This document shows positions 24,380 to 32,279 of a stretch of 39,893 nt of DNA, one piece after another; position 1 is the first letter of the stretch; each line of letters starts with the position of its first letter. The DNA comes from Clostridiaceae bacterium (GTDB lineage: Bacteria > Bacillota > Clostridia > Saccharofermentanales > DTU023). The notes under the pieces were generated by a model. That model saw only the letters and a list, made by a program, of their open reading frames with translations, had not been told where the DNA came from and did no database searches. The DNA lies in assembly GCA_012521015.1 (NCBI GenBank), contig JAAYNE010000130.1, forward strand, positions 1 through 39,893. Reading direction: 5' to 3'. Made by a program: the position numbers and the translations under genes.

Positions 24380-26464
24380 ATGACCAACAAGAAAAATGAG
24401 AACATATCAAATAAAAAACCAGGTACACCGATTAATCGGCAACCCAATAATCACTGGAACCAAAATACTGCCGGTTCCCCAAAAAACCAAACAGCTCGAC
24501 CTTTACGAGAAGTCAAGCTTAACAATAATGGAATAACCCCCGGGGCTAATATTAGAATGACTCGAGTTAATAATGGCTCAAGTTTAAAAGCGAATAGAGG
24601 GATGAAGCCCGGAGTTGGGAAAAAGCCGGAGCCTGGTTTCAGTAATGGTCCAAAACCTAATTCAAACAATAAAAAGAAAACATCCAATAAAATATTGTAT
24701 TTAATCTATACTTTAGCCGGCATAGCTTTAATTTTGCTAGTGTTTACAGTTATTCATTTTATGAAAGACGGTAAATCGGAAAATGATGTATCTGAAGTAG
24801 CCAAAACTACCAAGACTGGGGTTGTAACACAAGCAGAAGAAGGAATTTCATCCAGTATTTATTTTGGCGACATTTGTTTAGGTGGTATGGAATATGCTGA
24901 TTTTGAAAAGCAAATGACTGAAAAATCTTCTGAAACGTTAAAGAATATCAAGATAAATTTAGAGAATGAAAAAGACGTAAATCAAAAAAAGGAATCCAGT
25001 TTAAGTGCTTTAGACTTAGGTATTATTTTAGATTTTGAAAAAATTTATAAAAATGCAGAAGAACTGAACGAGCTAATTAAACAAGAGCCGTCCAAGAAGT
25101 CCAAAACAACAAGCTTATTTCTCCAAGTTGTAAAAGCGGAGACTATTGAAGATAACACTAAGGATTTACTTGAAAAAAATCCACGAATAGCTGAATTGGC
25201 TGATATTGAGGATAATAATTACAAATTGCATCCGGTTTTTGTGATAGATGAAATTGCTCTGAAAAAAGCTGTAGAAGATTTTTCCATAGAAGTTGAAATC
25301 AAACCGGGGAAGTTGGCAGCAACGACTTTTAATCTTGAAACTTTGGAGTTTGAATTCGTTGAAGTTGCCAAAGGTTACAAATTGGATACGGAAAAATTAA
25401 TCGACAAATTGAAGCAGGCTTTTTCCGAAAACAAATTGAACGAATCAATTAAGTTGGAATTTGTTGAATCTGATGAAGTTCCGGAAGAAGAGGATGTTGA
25501 ATTCGGTTTGATATCTTCAGGATTTACGGAATTAGTTTCACATGACCCTGCCCGTGACTCTAATGTAAGAAGAGTCGCCGAATTACTTAGCGGATTTGTA
25601 ATCCAACCGGGCGAAGAATTTTCTTATTGGACTAACATTAATCCGATTACCGAAGAAAACGGCTATACTTATGGCGGTGCAATTGCTGCTGACGGTTCAT
25701 ATGAATCTGTAATCGGCGGAGGTATTTGCCAAGGCAGCAGTACATTATATTTAGCTGCGGTTAGAGCAGATTTAGAAATAACGGAACGCAATAACCATAC
25801 AATTCCGAGTGCATATGCGATTGAAGGTATTGATGCAATGGTTTCGGAATGGTCTGATTTAAAATTTGTAAATAATACCGGGTACCCGATAGCGATTGTC
25901 GGATATTACGTCGATTCGACTTCAGTTGAATTTCAAATATACGGCAAAAAATTTCCGCCGGGCGTAACGATTGATTTAGATCCGCATTTTATAAGTCAAG
26001 CTGCTGCTAAAGCACCGAATAAGGTTGTCAATAAAGATTTGGAACCGGGTGAAGAAGTTGTGGTGAAAAATGGAATAATCGGTTCGTATTGGTCAACCGA
26101 TAAAGTATATTATCGTGATGGCATTGAATATGACCGGGTTCACTTGAATAATTCGTATTACTGGTCATATGCGGGAACGATTGAATATAATCCTGATTCA
26201 CCGGATAGTACAACTACCAAAACAACAACTAAAAAAACGACGACCGAGAAAACCTCAACAGAGGAAACTACAGCCGGGGAACCATCAGGATCGACAGATC
26301 CCGCACCGGTAACTCCAGACCCTGCACCGATAACTCCAGATCCCGCACCGATAACTCCAGACCCTGCACCGGTAACCCCAGATCCCGCACCGGTAACTCC
26401 AGACCCTCCGGTCGTAGATCCGCCGATTGAAAATCCTCCAGATCCAGGAGAAGCAGAACCTTAA
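24380..26464 (+). CDS. VanW-domain membrane-anchored protein with repetitive Pro-rich tail
   Basis: A 694-residue cell-surface protein. In order it shows: a basic Asn/Pro-rich cytoplasmic part; a membrane segment (about 105-128); a PG_binding_4-like extracellular region; a VanW domain (roughly 375-525) with FTELVSHDPARDSNVRRVAE, PGEEFSYW, the GGGICQGSSTLYLAA motif and ERNNHT; a region continuing to about 600; then a Thr/Lys-rich stretch and a proline-rich tail with five DPAPxTP repeats. VanW is named after a gene in some vancomycin-resistance clusters, but its function is unknown and no resistance operon is present here. The tail probably spans or sticks to the wall. ATG 24380 and GTG 24374 share the AAAGGTGAG site. 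The stop overlaps the convergent PHP gene by four bases. Confidence 0.88.
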   Translation: MTNKKNENISNKKPGTPINRQPNNHWNQNTAGSPKNQTARPLREVKLNNNGITPGANIRMTRVNNGSSLKANRGMKPGVGKKPEPGFSNGPKPNSNNKKKTSNKILYLIYTLAGIALILLVFTVIHFMKDGKSENDVSEVAKTTKTGVVTQAEEGISSSIYFGDICLGGMEYADFEKQMTEKSSETLKNIKINLENEKDVNQKKESSLSALDLGIILDFEKIYKNAEELNELIKQEPSKKSKTTSLFLQVVKAETIEDNTKDLLEKNPRIAELADIEDNNYKLHPVFVIDEIALKKAVEDFSIEVEIKPGKLAATTFNLETLEFEFVEVAKGYKLDTEKLIDKLKQAFSENKLNESIKLEFVESDEVPEEEDVEFGLISSGFTELVSHDPARDSNVRRVAELLSGFVIQPGEEFSYWTNINPITEENGYTYGGAIAADGSYESVIGGGICQGSSTLYLAAVRADLEITERNNHTIPSAYAIEGIDAMVSEWSDLKFVNNTGYPIAIVGYYVDSTSVEFQIYGKKFPPGVTIDLDPHFISQAAAKAPNKVVNKDLEPGEEVVVKNGIIGSYWSTDKVYYRDGIEYDRVHLNNSYYWSYAGTIEYNPDSPDSTTTKTTTKKTTTEKTSTEETTAGEPSGSTDPAPVTPDPAPITPDPAPITPDPAPVTPDPAPVTPDPPVVDPPIENPPDPGEAEP
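26297..26401 (+). repeat. Five 21-nt repeats encoding DPAPxTP
   Basis: Five consecutive 21-base units encode DPAPVTP, DPAPITP, DPAPITP, DPAPVTP and DPAPVTP, with alternating GATCCC and GACCCT codon pairs. The alternation suggests expansion of a 42-base double unit. Copy number may vary between strains. Confidence 0.92.
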
Positions 26465-27423
26465 AAAACAGAAGGTTTATAATTAACAGAATATAGTTGA
26501 TGATCTTCTTTATTGCTACCATGAAAATCACTACCCGCTGTAAAAGGCAAGTTTAGTTTTCGGGCAAGAGAGAAGATCATTTTTTGTTGTTTCAGACTCG
26601 CATTGCTGTGAAAAGCTTCAACACCGATATTTGCCAGATTTGCAATTTTTGTAATTTTTTCAATTAATAAACTTTGATTTTCACACCAACCATACTGATG
26701 GGGATGTGCGATTACCGGAAAACCATTAGATTGTTCAATTAATTGCAGAGCGTATTCAAGTTCAACTCCTTGACGAGGAACATATGCCGGCTTGCCTTCT
26801 GCTAAATAATCGTCAAACGCTTGTTGAATAGAATTGACATAATTGTTAGCAACCAGCCATTTGGCAACTTTGACTCTACCTGTGACCGGTTGCTCAGGCG
26901 AAGGATCAAGCTCATTTTTTGGAATGGGTATTCCTAAGTCATGTATGCGTTTAATTAATTCCAGATTTCGTTTGCCACGTATAACTCTTTGTTTTTCTAA
27001 AAAATCGTCTATTTTTTTGATTGATTGTCCGGAATAATATGCCAAAAGATGAATTTCCTGATCTTCAAAGACCACCGATAATTCAACACCCGGAATTAAT
27101 ATCGGATTTTGATTTTTGTGGTTTTCGGTTTTGTGTCGTTTGATTAAACAATTTCCATCTAAGTTCTGATTTGACAAAAACCTATTATCTGAATACTGTT
27201 CGGGCAAAAAGTCTTCAAGGACAGAGTATTGTCCGATAAGTTCCAGACATCCTTGAATTGTATCATGGTCTGTTAATGCAATATATTTCAGTTGATTGAT
27301 TTGAGCAAGTTGCATTACCTGTTTCGGAGTATAACTTCCGTCAGAAGCTGTTGAATGAACATGGAGGTCAATCCCACCAGTTTCGGTGATTTTACTTAAG
27401 AATAAGCCTAATTTATTATTCAT
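26461..27423 (-). CDS. PHP-domain phosphoesterase (TrpH/YciV/RNase AM-like)
   Basis: A 320-residue metal-dependent phosphoesterase of the PHP family. Metal-site motifs are DLHVHSTASDG (H21, H23, D28), ALTDHDT (D52, H53), PGVELS (Glu), IAHPHQ and SDFHG near the end, as in YciV/TrpH-type enzymes that remove nucleotides from 5' ends of RNA or hydrolyse 3',5'-bisphosphates. The segment between PHP motifs contains the AMP-type insert common to this group. Upstream of the ATG there is no Shine-Dalgarno; the start region is the first unit of a three-unit tandem repeat. It lies downstream of the glycosyltransferase on the same strand, and its stop codon shares TTAA with the converging VanW gene. Confidence 0.88.
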   Translation of the reverse strand: MNNKLGLFLSKITETGGIDLHVHSTASDGSYTPKQVMQLAQINQLKYIALTDHDTIQGCLELIGQYSVLEDFLPEQYSDNRFLSNQNLDGNCLIKRHKTENHKNQNPILIPGVELSVVFEDQEIHLLAYYSGQSIKKIDDFLEKQRVIRGKRNLELIKRIHDLGIPIPKNELDPSPEQPVTGRVKVAKWLVANNYVNSIQQAFDDYLAEGKPAYVPRQGVELEYALQLIEQSNGFPVIAHPHQYGWCENQSLLIEKITKIANLANIGVEAFHSNASLKQQKMIFSLARKLNLPFTAGSDFHGSNKEDHQLYSVNYKPSVF

Positions 27424-27485
27424 TGTGAGGATAAGCCTAATTTATTATTTATTGTAAGACCAAGTCTTATTTATTAATCTTTGTC
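27399..27485. repeat. Three degenerate 29-nt tandem repeats between the PHP and GT2 genes
   Basis: Units lie at 27399-27427, 27428-27456 and 27457-27485. The first two share GATAAGCCTAATTTATTATT-like sequence almost exactly; the third is diverged (CCAAGTCTTATTTATT). Unit 1 contains the PHP start codon and unit 3 the glycosyltransferase stop codon, so the whole gene junction is built from repeats. Confidence 0.85.
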
Positions 27486-28406
27486 TTTGTCTTTCAGATT
27501 AAGCTGCTCTGAAACCAAATATCTCGGTCTGCCTTTAATTTCATTGAAAATGTTTGCAATATATAATGCAATCATACTCAAGCTGATCATGATTGCTGAT
27601 CCGATTAATAAAACTAGCAGAATAACAGTTGTAAAACCTTCAACCGCATGACCTAAACACCAATTAATTAAAGTTTGCATAGCTAAAATCAAACAAAAAA
27701 TTGAAAGAATAAAAGTCAGTAGTGGAATAATTAATAAAGGTTTTGCTGAAAATCCGGTAATGGCCGAAATGCTTAAACGCAATAATTTACGAAATGACCA
27801 TTTTGATTTACTATCTTCCCGATCTTGTACGGCAAAAGGAATCACAATTCGCTTAAATCCCATCCAAGCCGATAAACCGCGGAAGAAAGTATCTCTTTCT
27901 TTAAATTGTCGCCAAGCCAAAACGACTTTGCGATCCAATAATTTGAAATCCGATGCATTATCTAAACTGTTACCGGAGAATTTTTTGAATAAACCGTAGA
28001 ATATTTTGGCGGATAATTTCGAAAAAAAGCTTTCTTTACCGCGGGATTGTTTCACACCTTCAACTACATCATAACCTTGTTGCCAGAGTTTGATCATTTC
28101 AGGAATCAGTTCGGGCGGATGTTGCAGGTCGGAATCCAGAATAATTACCGCATCGCCTTCTGCTTGTTCCAATCCTGCACAGAGAGCGGCTTCTTTACCA
28201 TAGTTGCGAGACAAACGTATAGCACTGATTTTCGGATTTTGTTGGGTAGCTTTCGTTAATATTTCCCAAGAATTGTCTGTTGAACCGTCATCAACAAATA
28301 ATAGAGTATAGTCGAAAACTTCATCCATTATTTGCTCTAAGACACTGATGGTTTTTGGTAAAATCTGGCTTTCATTGAAGCAGGGAATAATCAAAGTTAT
28401 TATCAA
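27474..28406 (-). CDS. Family 2 glycosyltransferase with two C-terminal membrane segments (GtrB/DPM1-like)
   Basis: About 310 residues. A GT-A domain opens with IIPCFNESQILPKTI, shows VDDGSTDNS, the metal-binding DSDLQHPPE and the conserved RDTFFRGLSAWMGF. Two strongly hydrophobic segments (about 230-255 and 270-295) follow, then a basic KDKDKD tail. This architecture is that of polyprenyl-phosphate glycosyltransferases (GtrB, CsbB, YkoT types), which load a sugar onto undecaprenyl phosphate on the inner membrane face for later transfer outside. The start is probably TTG at 28406, nine bases after AAGGAG; an in-frame TTG at 28427 lies upstream of that site. It is divergent from pgk-tpi. No GtrA-like flippase is next to it. 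Confidence 0.9.
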   Translation of the reverse strand: MIITLIIPCFNESQILPKTISVLEQIMDEVFDYTLLFVDDGSTDNSWEILTKATQQNPKISAIRLSRNYGKEAALCAGLEQAEGDAVIILDSDLQHPPELIPEMIKLWQQGYDVVEGVKQSRGKESFFSKLSAKIFYGLFKKFSGNSLDNASDFKLLDRKVVLAWRQFKERDTFFRGLSAWMGFKRIVIPFAVQDREDSKSKWSFRKLLRLSISAITGFSAKPLLIIPLLTFILSIFCLILAMQTLINWCLGHAVEGFTTVILLVLLIGSAIMISLSMIALYIANIFNEIKGRPRYLVSEQLNLKDKDKD

Positions 28407-28445
28407 GAGTTTTGTCTCCTTAATCAAATTAGTAGTTAATAAAAT

Positions 28446-28474
28446 TTGTCATAAAAACATATTAGTTATACAAT
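28446..28474 (+). promoter_or_regulatory. Promoter candidate for pgk-tpi
   Basis: TTGTCA (28446-28451) and TACAAT (28469-28474) are spaced by 17 bases in the divergent gap between the glycosyltransferase and pgk-tpi, about 50 bases before the AAGGGG ribosome site. Confidence 0.55.
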
Positions 28475-28532
28475 ATTTTAAGATTATTACAGATAAATTG
28501 TAACATACAAAATAGAATAAGGGGTGCTTGCT

Positions 28533-30479
28533 ATGGCCAAAAGAAAAAAGAAAAATATTGAAGATGTATCTGTACAGGACAAAAAAATTATAGTCAGAGT
28601 TGACTTTAATGTTCCTCTGGATAAACAAACAGGTGAAATTACAGACGATAAGAGAATCAGAGCTGCTTTGCCGACAATTCAATATTTAGTTGATAACAAA
28701 GCAAAAGTTATTTTGATGTCACATCTTGGCAGACCGCAAGGATTTGATCCGAAGCTGTCAATGAAGCCGGTTGCAGATCGTTTAAGTGAATATTTGGGCC
28801 AAGAAGTAATCTTGGCAGCGGATGTGATCGGTGATGATGCTAAGGCCAAGGCTGAAAATTTACAAGCAGGCGAAGTAATGATGTTGGAAAATTTGCGTTA
28901 CCAAGCTGAAGAAACTAAAAACGATCCTGCTTTTGCCAGAGAACTTGCAAGTTTGGCTGAAATATATGTAAATGATGCTTTCGGAACTGCACATCGTGCA
29001 CATGCATCAACTGCAGGTGTAGCGAATTATTTACCGGCATATGCAGGCTATTTAATCCAAAAAGAGATTGAAGTTATGGGCAAAGCAATTACTGATCCGA
29101 AACAGCCGTTTGTAGCAATTTTGGGTGGTGCTAAGGTTTCCGATAAAATTGGTGTGATTCGTAATCTTTTGCCACAAGTTGAAACTTTGATAATTGGCGG
29201 TGGTATGGCATTTACTTTCTTAAAAGCTCAAGGACTGGAAATAGGCACCTCGTTATGCGAAGAGGATAAACTTGATTTGGCAAAATCGTTATTGGAAGAA
29301 GCTGCAGCACAAAATGTCAATCTGTTATTACCGGTTGATACTGTTGCAGCATCAAACTTTACGGCAGATGCAGCATATAAGATCGTTGATGTTGAGGCAA
29401 TGCCGGCTGATATGATGGGTCTTGATATCGGACCGAAAACTGTCGAAAAATTCTCGGAAGCAGTCAAAACAGCAGGTACCGTTGTTTGGAACGGTCCGAT
29501 GGGTGTTTTTGAATTTGAAGAATTTGCCAAAGGAACCAGAGCGATTGCTGAAGCTTTAGCAAATTCCGATGCAATCAGTATTGTAGGTGGAGGCGATTCT
29601 GCGGCGGCTGTTGAATTGATGGGCTTTGCAGATCAGGTTACACATATTTCAACCGGCGGCGGAGCATCTTTAGAATTGCTTGAAGGTAAAGTTTTGCCAG
29701 GCTTGGATTGTCTTTTAGACGGTGGAGAAGGACGTCAAACTTTTGCTGCAGGCAATTGGAAAATGAATAGCGGTGTCCCTGCCGATGCGGAAAAATTATT
29801 GAGTGAATTATTACCTTTGGTTAAAGATGCTGATTCCACGATTGCAATCGGTGTACCATTTACTGCACTGACCAAAGCTTTAGAAGTTACAGCATATAGT
29901 AATATCAAGATTGCTGCTCAGAATTGTCATTTCCAAGATAATGGTGCCTATACAGGCGAAGTTTCAGCCAAAATGCTGGCTTATATGGGTGTGCCGTATG
30001 TAATTATCGGTCATTCGGAACGCAGAGAATATTTTGCAGAAACAGATGAAACTGTAAATTTAAAAGCTAAAGCAGCTCTTCACTGGGGTGTTCGCCCGAT
30101 TATTTGCTGCGGTGAAAGTTTAGAACAGCGTGAAGCAGGTGAAACTTTTGCTTGGATCAAAGAACAGATTACCAACGGTTTAAAAGATATTCCTGCCGAA
30201 AAAATGGGATTTATAACAATTGCTTATGAGCCAATTTGGGCAATAGGTACGGGAAAAACGGCTTCAGATGAACAAGCACAAGAAGTCTGTGCTTATATTA
30301 GAGAATTAATTGCCGAATTATATAATACGGAGATCGCTTCAGAATTAAGAATTCAATATGGCGGCTCAGTCAATGCCGGAAATGCTGCAGGATTATTTGC
30401 TCAACCGGACATTGACGGAGGTTTAGTTGGTGGTGCTTCATTAAAACCTCAAGATTTCAGTGTTATTTGCTTAGTATAA
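28533..30479 (+). CDS. pgk-tpi: Phosphoglycerate kinase-triosephosphate isomerase fusion
   Basis: A 648-residue fusion of two glycolytic enzymes. Residues 1 to about 397 are a complete phosphoglycerate kinase ([15 protein letters not shown], the EEAxxDP-like [15 protein letters not shown] stretch, [19 protein letters not shown]). From about 400 a full triosephosphate isomerase follows: NWKMN with catalytic Lys410, IGHSERR with catalytic His, [14 protein letters not shown] with catalytic Glu, and YGGSVN. The junction [18 protein letters not shown] is short, with no stop or frameshift. Such fusions are known in Thermotoga maritima. ATG 28533 has AAGGGG 8 bases upstream. There is no separate tpi in the window. 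It is followed by a terminator and then gpmI. Confidence 0.96.
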   Translation: MAKRKKKNIEDVSVQDKKIIVRVDFNVPLDKQTGEITDDKRIRAALPTIQYLVDNKAKVILMSHLGRPQGFDPKLSMKPVADRLSEYLGQEVILAADVIGDDAKAKAENLQAGEVMMLENLRYQAEETKNDPAFARELASLAEIYVNDAFGTAHRAHASTAGVANYLPAYAGYLIQKEIEVMGKAITDPKQPFVAILGGAKVSDKIGVIRNLLPQVETLIIGGGMAFTFLKAQGLEIGTSLCEEDKLDLAKSLLEEAAAQNVNLLLPVDTVAASNFTADAAYKIVDVEAMPADMMGLDIGPKTVEKFSEAVKTAGTVVWNGPMGVFEFEEFAKGTRAIAEALANSDAISIVGGGDSAAAVELMGFADQVTHISTGGGASLELLEGKVLPGLDCLLDGGEGRQTFAAGNWKMNSGVPADAEKLLSELLPLVKDADSTIAIGVPFTALTKALEVTAYSNIKIAAQNCHFQDNGAYTGEVSAKMLAYMGVPYVIIGHSERREYFAETDETVNLKAKAALHWGVRPIICCGESLEQREAGETFAWIKEQITNGLKDIPAEKMGFITIAYEPIWAIGTGKTASDEQAQEVCAYIRELIAELYNTEIASELRIQYGGSVNAGNAAGLFAQPDIDGGLVGGASLKPQDFSVICLV

Positions 30480-30484
30480 ATCAG

Positions 30485-30522
30485 AATTAAGGCTCAAACT
30501 GTTAGTTCGAGCCTTAATTTTT
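30485..30522 (+). terminator. Terminator after pgk-tpi
   Basis: AATTAAGGCTC (30485-30495) pairs perfectly with GAGCCTTAATT (30509-30519), with a 13-base loop and a T-run through 30522. It may be leaky, since no clear promoter is seen in the remaining gap before gpmI. Confidence 0.88.
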
Positions 30523-30557
30523 GAAGTTTCATTTTCGATTCAGAAGGAGAATATTTA

Positions 30558-32120
30558 ATGACAGAAATCAAACAAAGACCGGTTGTTCTTTTTGTTTTAG
30601 ACGGTATCGGTATTAACGAGAATACGAAGGATAATGCGGTGTATACGGCTAAAACACCCAATTTGGACAAATATCGCGCTGCATGGCCGAATACAAGTAT
30701 TAAAACCTCCGGTCAGGATGTCGGTTTACCGGACGGTCAAATGGGCAATTCTGAAGTGGGTCATATGAATATTGGTGCAGGCCGTGTTGTTTACCAAGAT
30801 TTAAGCAGAATTAGCAGAGCAATTGCAGACAAAAGTTTTTTCCAAAATCAAGCTTTGATTAATGCGATGGAATATGCAAAGCAGAATAAATCCGCTCTGC
30901 ATTTATTAGGTTTATTATCCGATGGTGGAGTTCACAGCCACCAAGAACATTTATATGCCCTATTGCAAATGGCTAAAGACCAAGGCTTGAACAAAGTGTA
31001 TCTGCATTGTTTTTATGATGGTCGTGACGTTTCGACTACTGCAGGTGTAGGTTATACTGAAGAATTACTGAAAAAAATTTCCGAAATCGGTATTGGTAAA
31101 ATTGCTTCGGTAAGTGGTCGTTACTATGCAATGGATCGCGATAATCGTTGGGAACGTGTAGTGCAAGCTTATGATGCCGTTACCAGTTGTGCTGTGAAAA
31201 CAGGCACCGATCCGGTTCAGGTATTACAAGATTCTTATGCTGCGGGTGTAACCGATGAATTTATTCTTCCGACTACAATTGTTGATCAAGCGGGTGAACC
31301 GGTAGGGCCTATTCAAAATAATGACAGTGTTATTTTCTATAATTTCCGTCCGGATCGGGCGCGTGAATTGACCAGAGCTTTGAAAGAACCGGGATTTGCC
31401 GAATTCGAATTAAAAACCGGACATTTGAATTTGTACTACGTAACTATGACTGAATACCATAAAGATTTTTATGACTTCCCCCAATTTGAAATTGCCTACG
31501 GGCCTGAAGTCTTGAAGAATACCTACGGTGAATATGTATCCGGTTTGGGTCTGACGCAATTGCGAATTGCGGAAACCGAAAAATATCCTCACGTTACTTT
31601 CTTCTTTAACGGTGGTATCGAAAAAGAATATCCCGGTGAAGACAGAGCATTACTGCCATCACCCAAAGTTGCGACATATGACTTAAAGCCGGAAATGAGT
31701 GCTTATGATATTACGGAAGAATTGTTGAAACGTCTCAATTCAAATAAATATGATACAATTATTTGCAACTATGCAAATGGTGATATGGTAGGTCATACGG
31801 GCGTATTTGAGGCTGCAGTTGCTGCAGTTGAAGCGGTTGATGATTGTGTGGGTCAAGTAGTTGAAAAGATTTTGGCAATGGGCGGAATAGCTCTCTTGAC
31901 TGCCGATCATGGAAATTGCGAACAGATGGTAGATCCTGTAACCCAAGAAATCTTTACAGCTCATACAACTTTTCCTGTGCAATTAATAGTTGTTGGTAAA
32001 GATGACATTGAATTGAAATCTGGTGGCCGTTTGGCGGATCTTGCACCGACCATGCTGGATTTGATGGGTCTTGAACAACCTGTTGAAATGACCGGTGAAA
32101 GTTTAATTATCAGAAAGTAA
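30558..32120 (+). CDS. gpmI: 2,3-bisphosphoglycerate-independent phosphoglycerate mutase
   Basis: A 520-residue Mn-dependent iPGM that interconverts 3- and 2-phosphoglycerate. The opening VLFVLDGIGIN, the phosphoserine motif GQMGNSEVGHMNIGAG, GRYYAMDRDNRWERV, FYNFRPDRARELTRAL, the late CNYANGDMVGHTG and the ADHGNCE metal site are all present and in family order. Length is normal. GAAGGAG precedes the ATG. It continues lower glycolysis from pgk-tpi. Confidence 0.97.
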   Translation: MTEIKQRPVVLFVLDGIGINENTKDNAVYTAKTPNLDKYRAAWPNTSIKTSGQDVGLPDGQMGNSEVGHMNIGAGRVVYQDLSRISRAIADKSFFQNQALINAMEYAKQNKSALHLLGLLSDGGVHSHQEHLYALLQMAKDQGLNKVYLHCFYDGRDVSTTAGVGYTEELLKKISEIGIGKIASVSGRYYAMDRDNRWERVVQAYDAVTSCAVKTGTDPVQVLQDSYAAGVTDEFILPTTIVDQAGEPVGPIQNNDSVIFYNFRPDRARELTRALKEPGFAEFELKTGHLNLYYVTMTEYHKDFYDFPQFEIAYGPEVLKNTYGEYVSGLGLTQLRIAETEKYPHVTFFFNGGIEKEYPGEDRALLPSPKVATYDLKPEMSAYDITEELLKRLNSNKYDTIICNYANGDMVGHTGVFEAAVAAVEAVDDCVGQVVEKILAMGGIALLTADHGNCEQMVDPVTQEIFTAHTTFPVQLIVVGKDDIELKSGGRLADLAPTMLDLMGLEQPVEMTGESLIIRK

Positions 32121-32211
32121 AATTATAAAACAGAACGATAAATTTTGTAGTTCAAGCTAGATAATTCAGGCTAAAAGTATGATTATTTCTAATATCAAAA
32201 CAGCAGAAGTA

Positions 32212-32220
32212 TGATATAAT
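32212..32220 (+). promoter_or_regulatory. Extended -10 promoter for the PFOR gene
   Basis: TGATATAAT is a perfect extended -10 element, 59 bases ahead of the start codon. No good -35 is visible, which fits the extended -10 class. The preceding 70 bases include near-repeats (AAAAGTATGAT and AGAAGTATGAT; TTCAAGCTA and TTCAGGCTA). Confidence 0.6.
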
Positions 32221-32279
32221 ACAAAATGTATAAAAATAATGAAAAATAGTTATAAATTTTAGTCAAAAGGAGAGAACTT

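Noticed and set aside
24380-26464. Vancomycin resistance locus
   Set aside because: Only a VanW domain is present; there is no VanH, VanA/B-type ligase, VanX or VanRS pair nearby, and VanW domains are widespread in Gram-positive bacteria.
26268-26531. 87-codon minus-strand frame with LELPVRDL-type repeats
   Set aside because: It is the reverse reading of the DPAPxTP repeats of the VanW gene, with no ribosome site.
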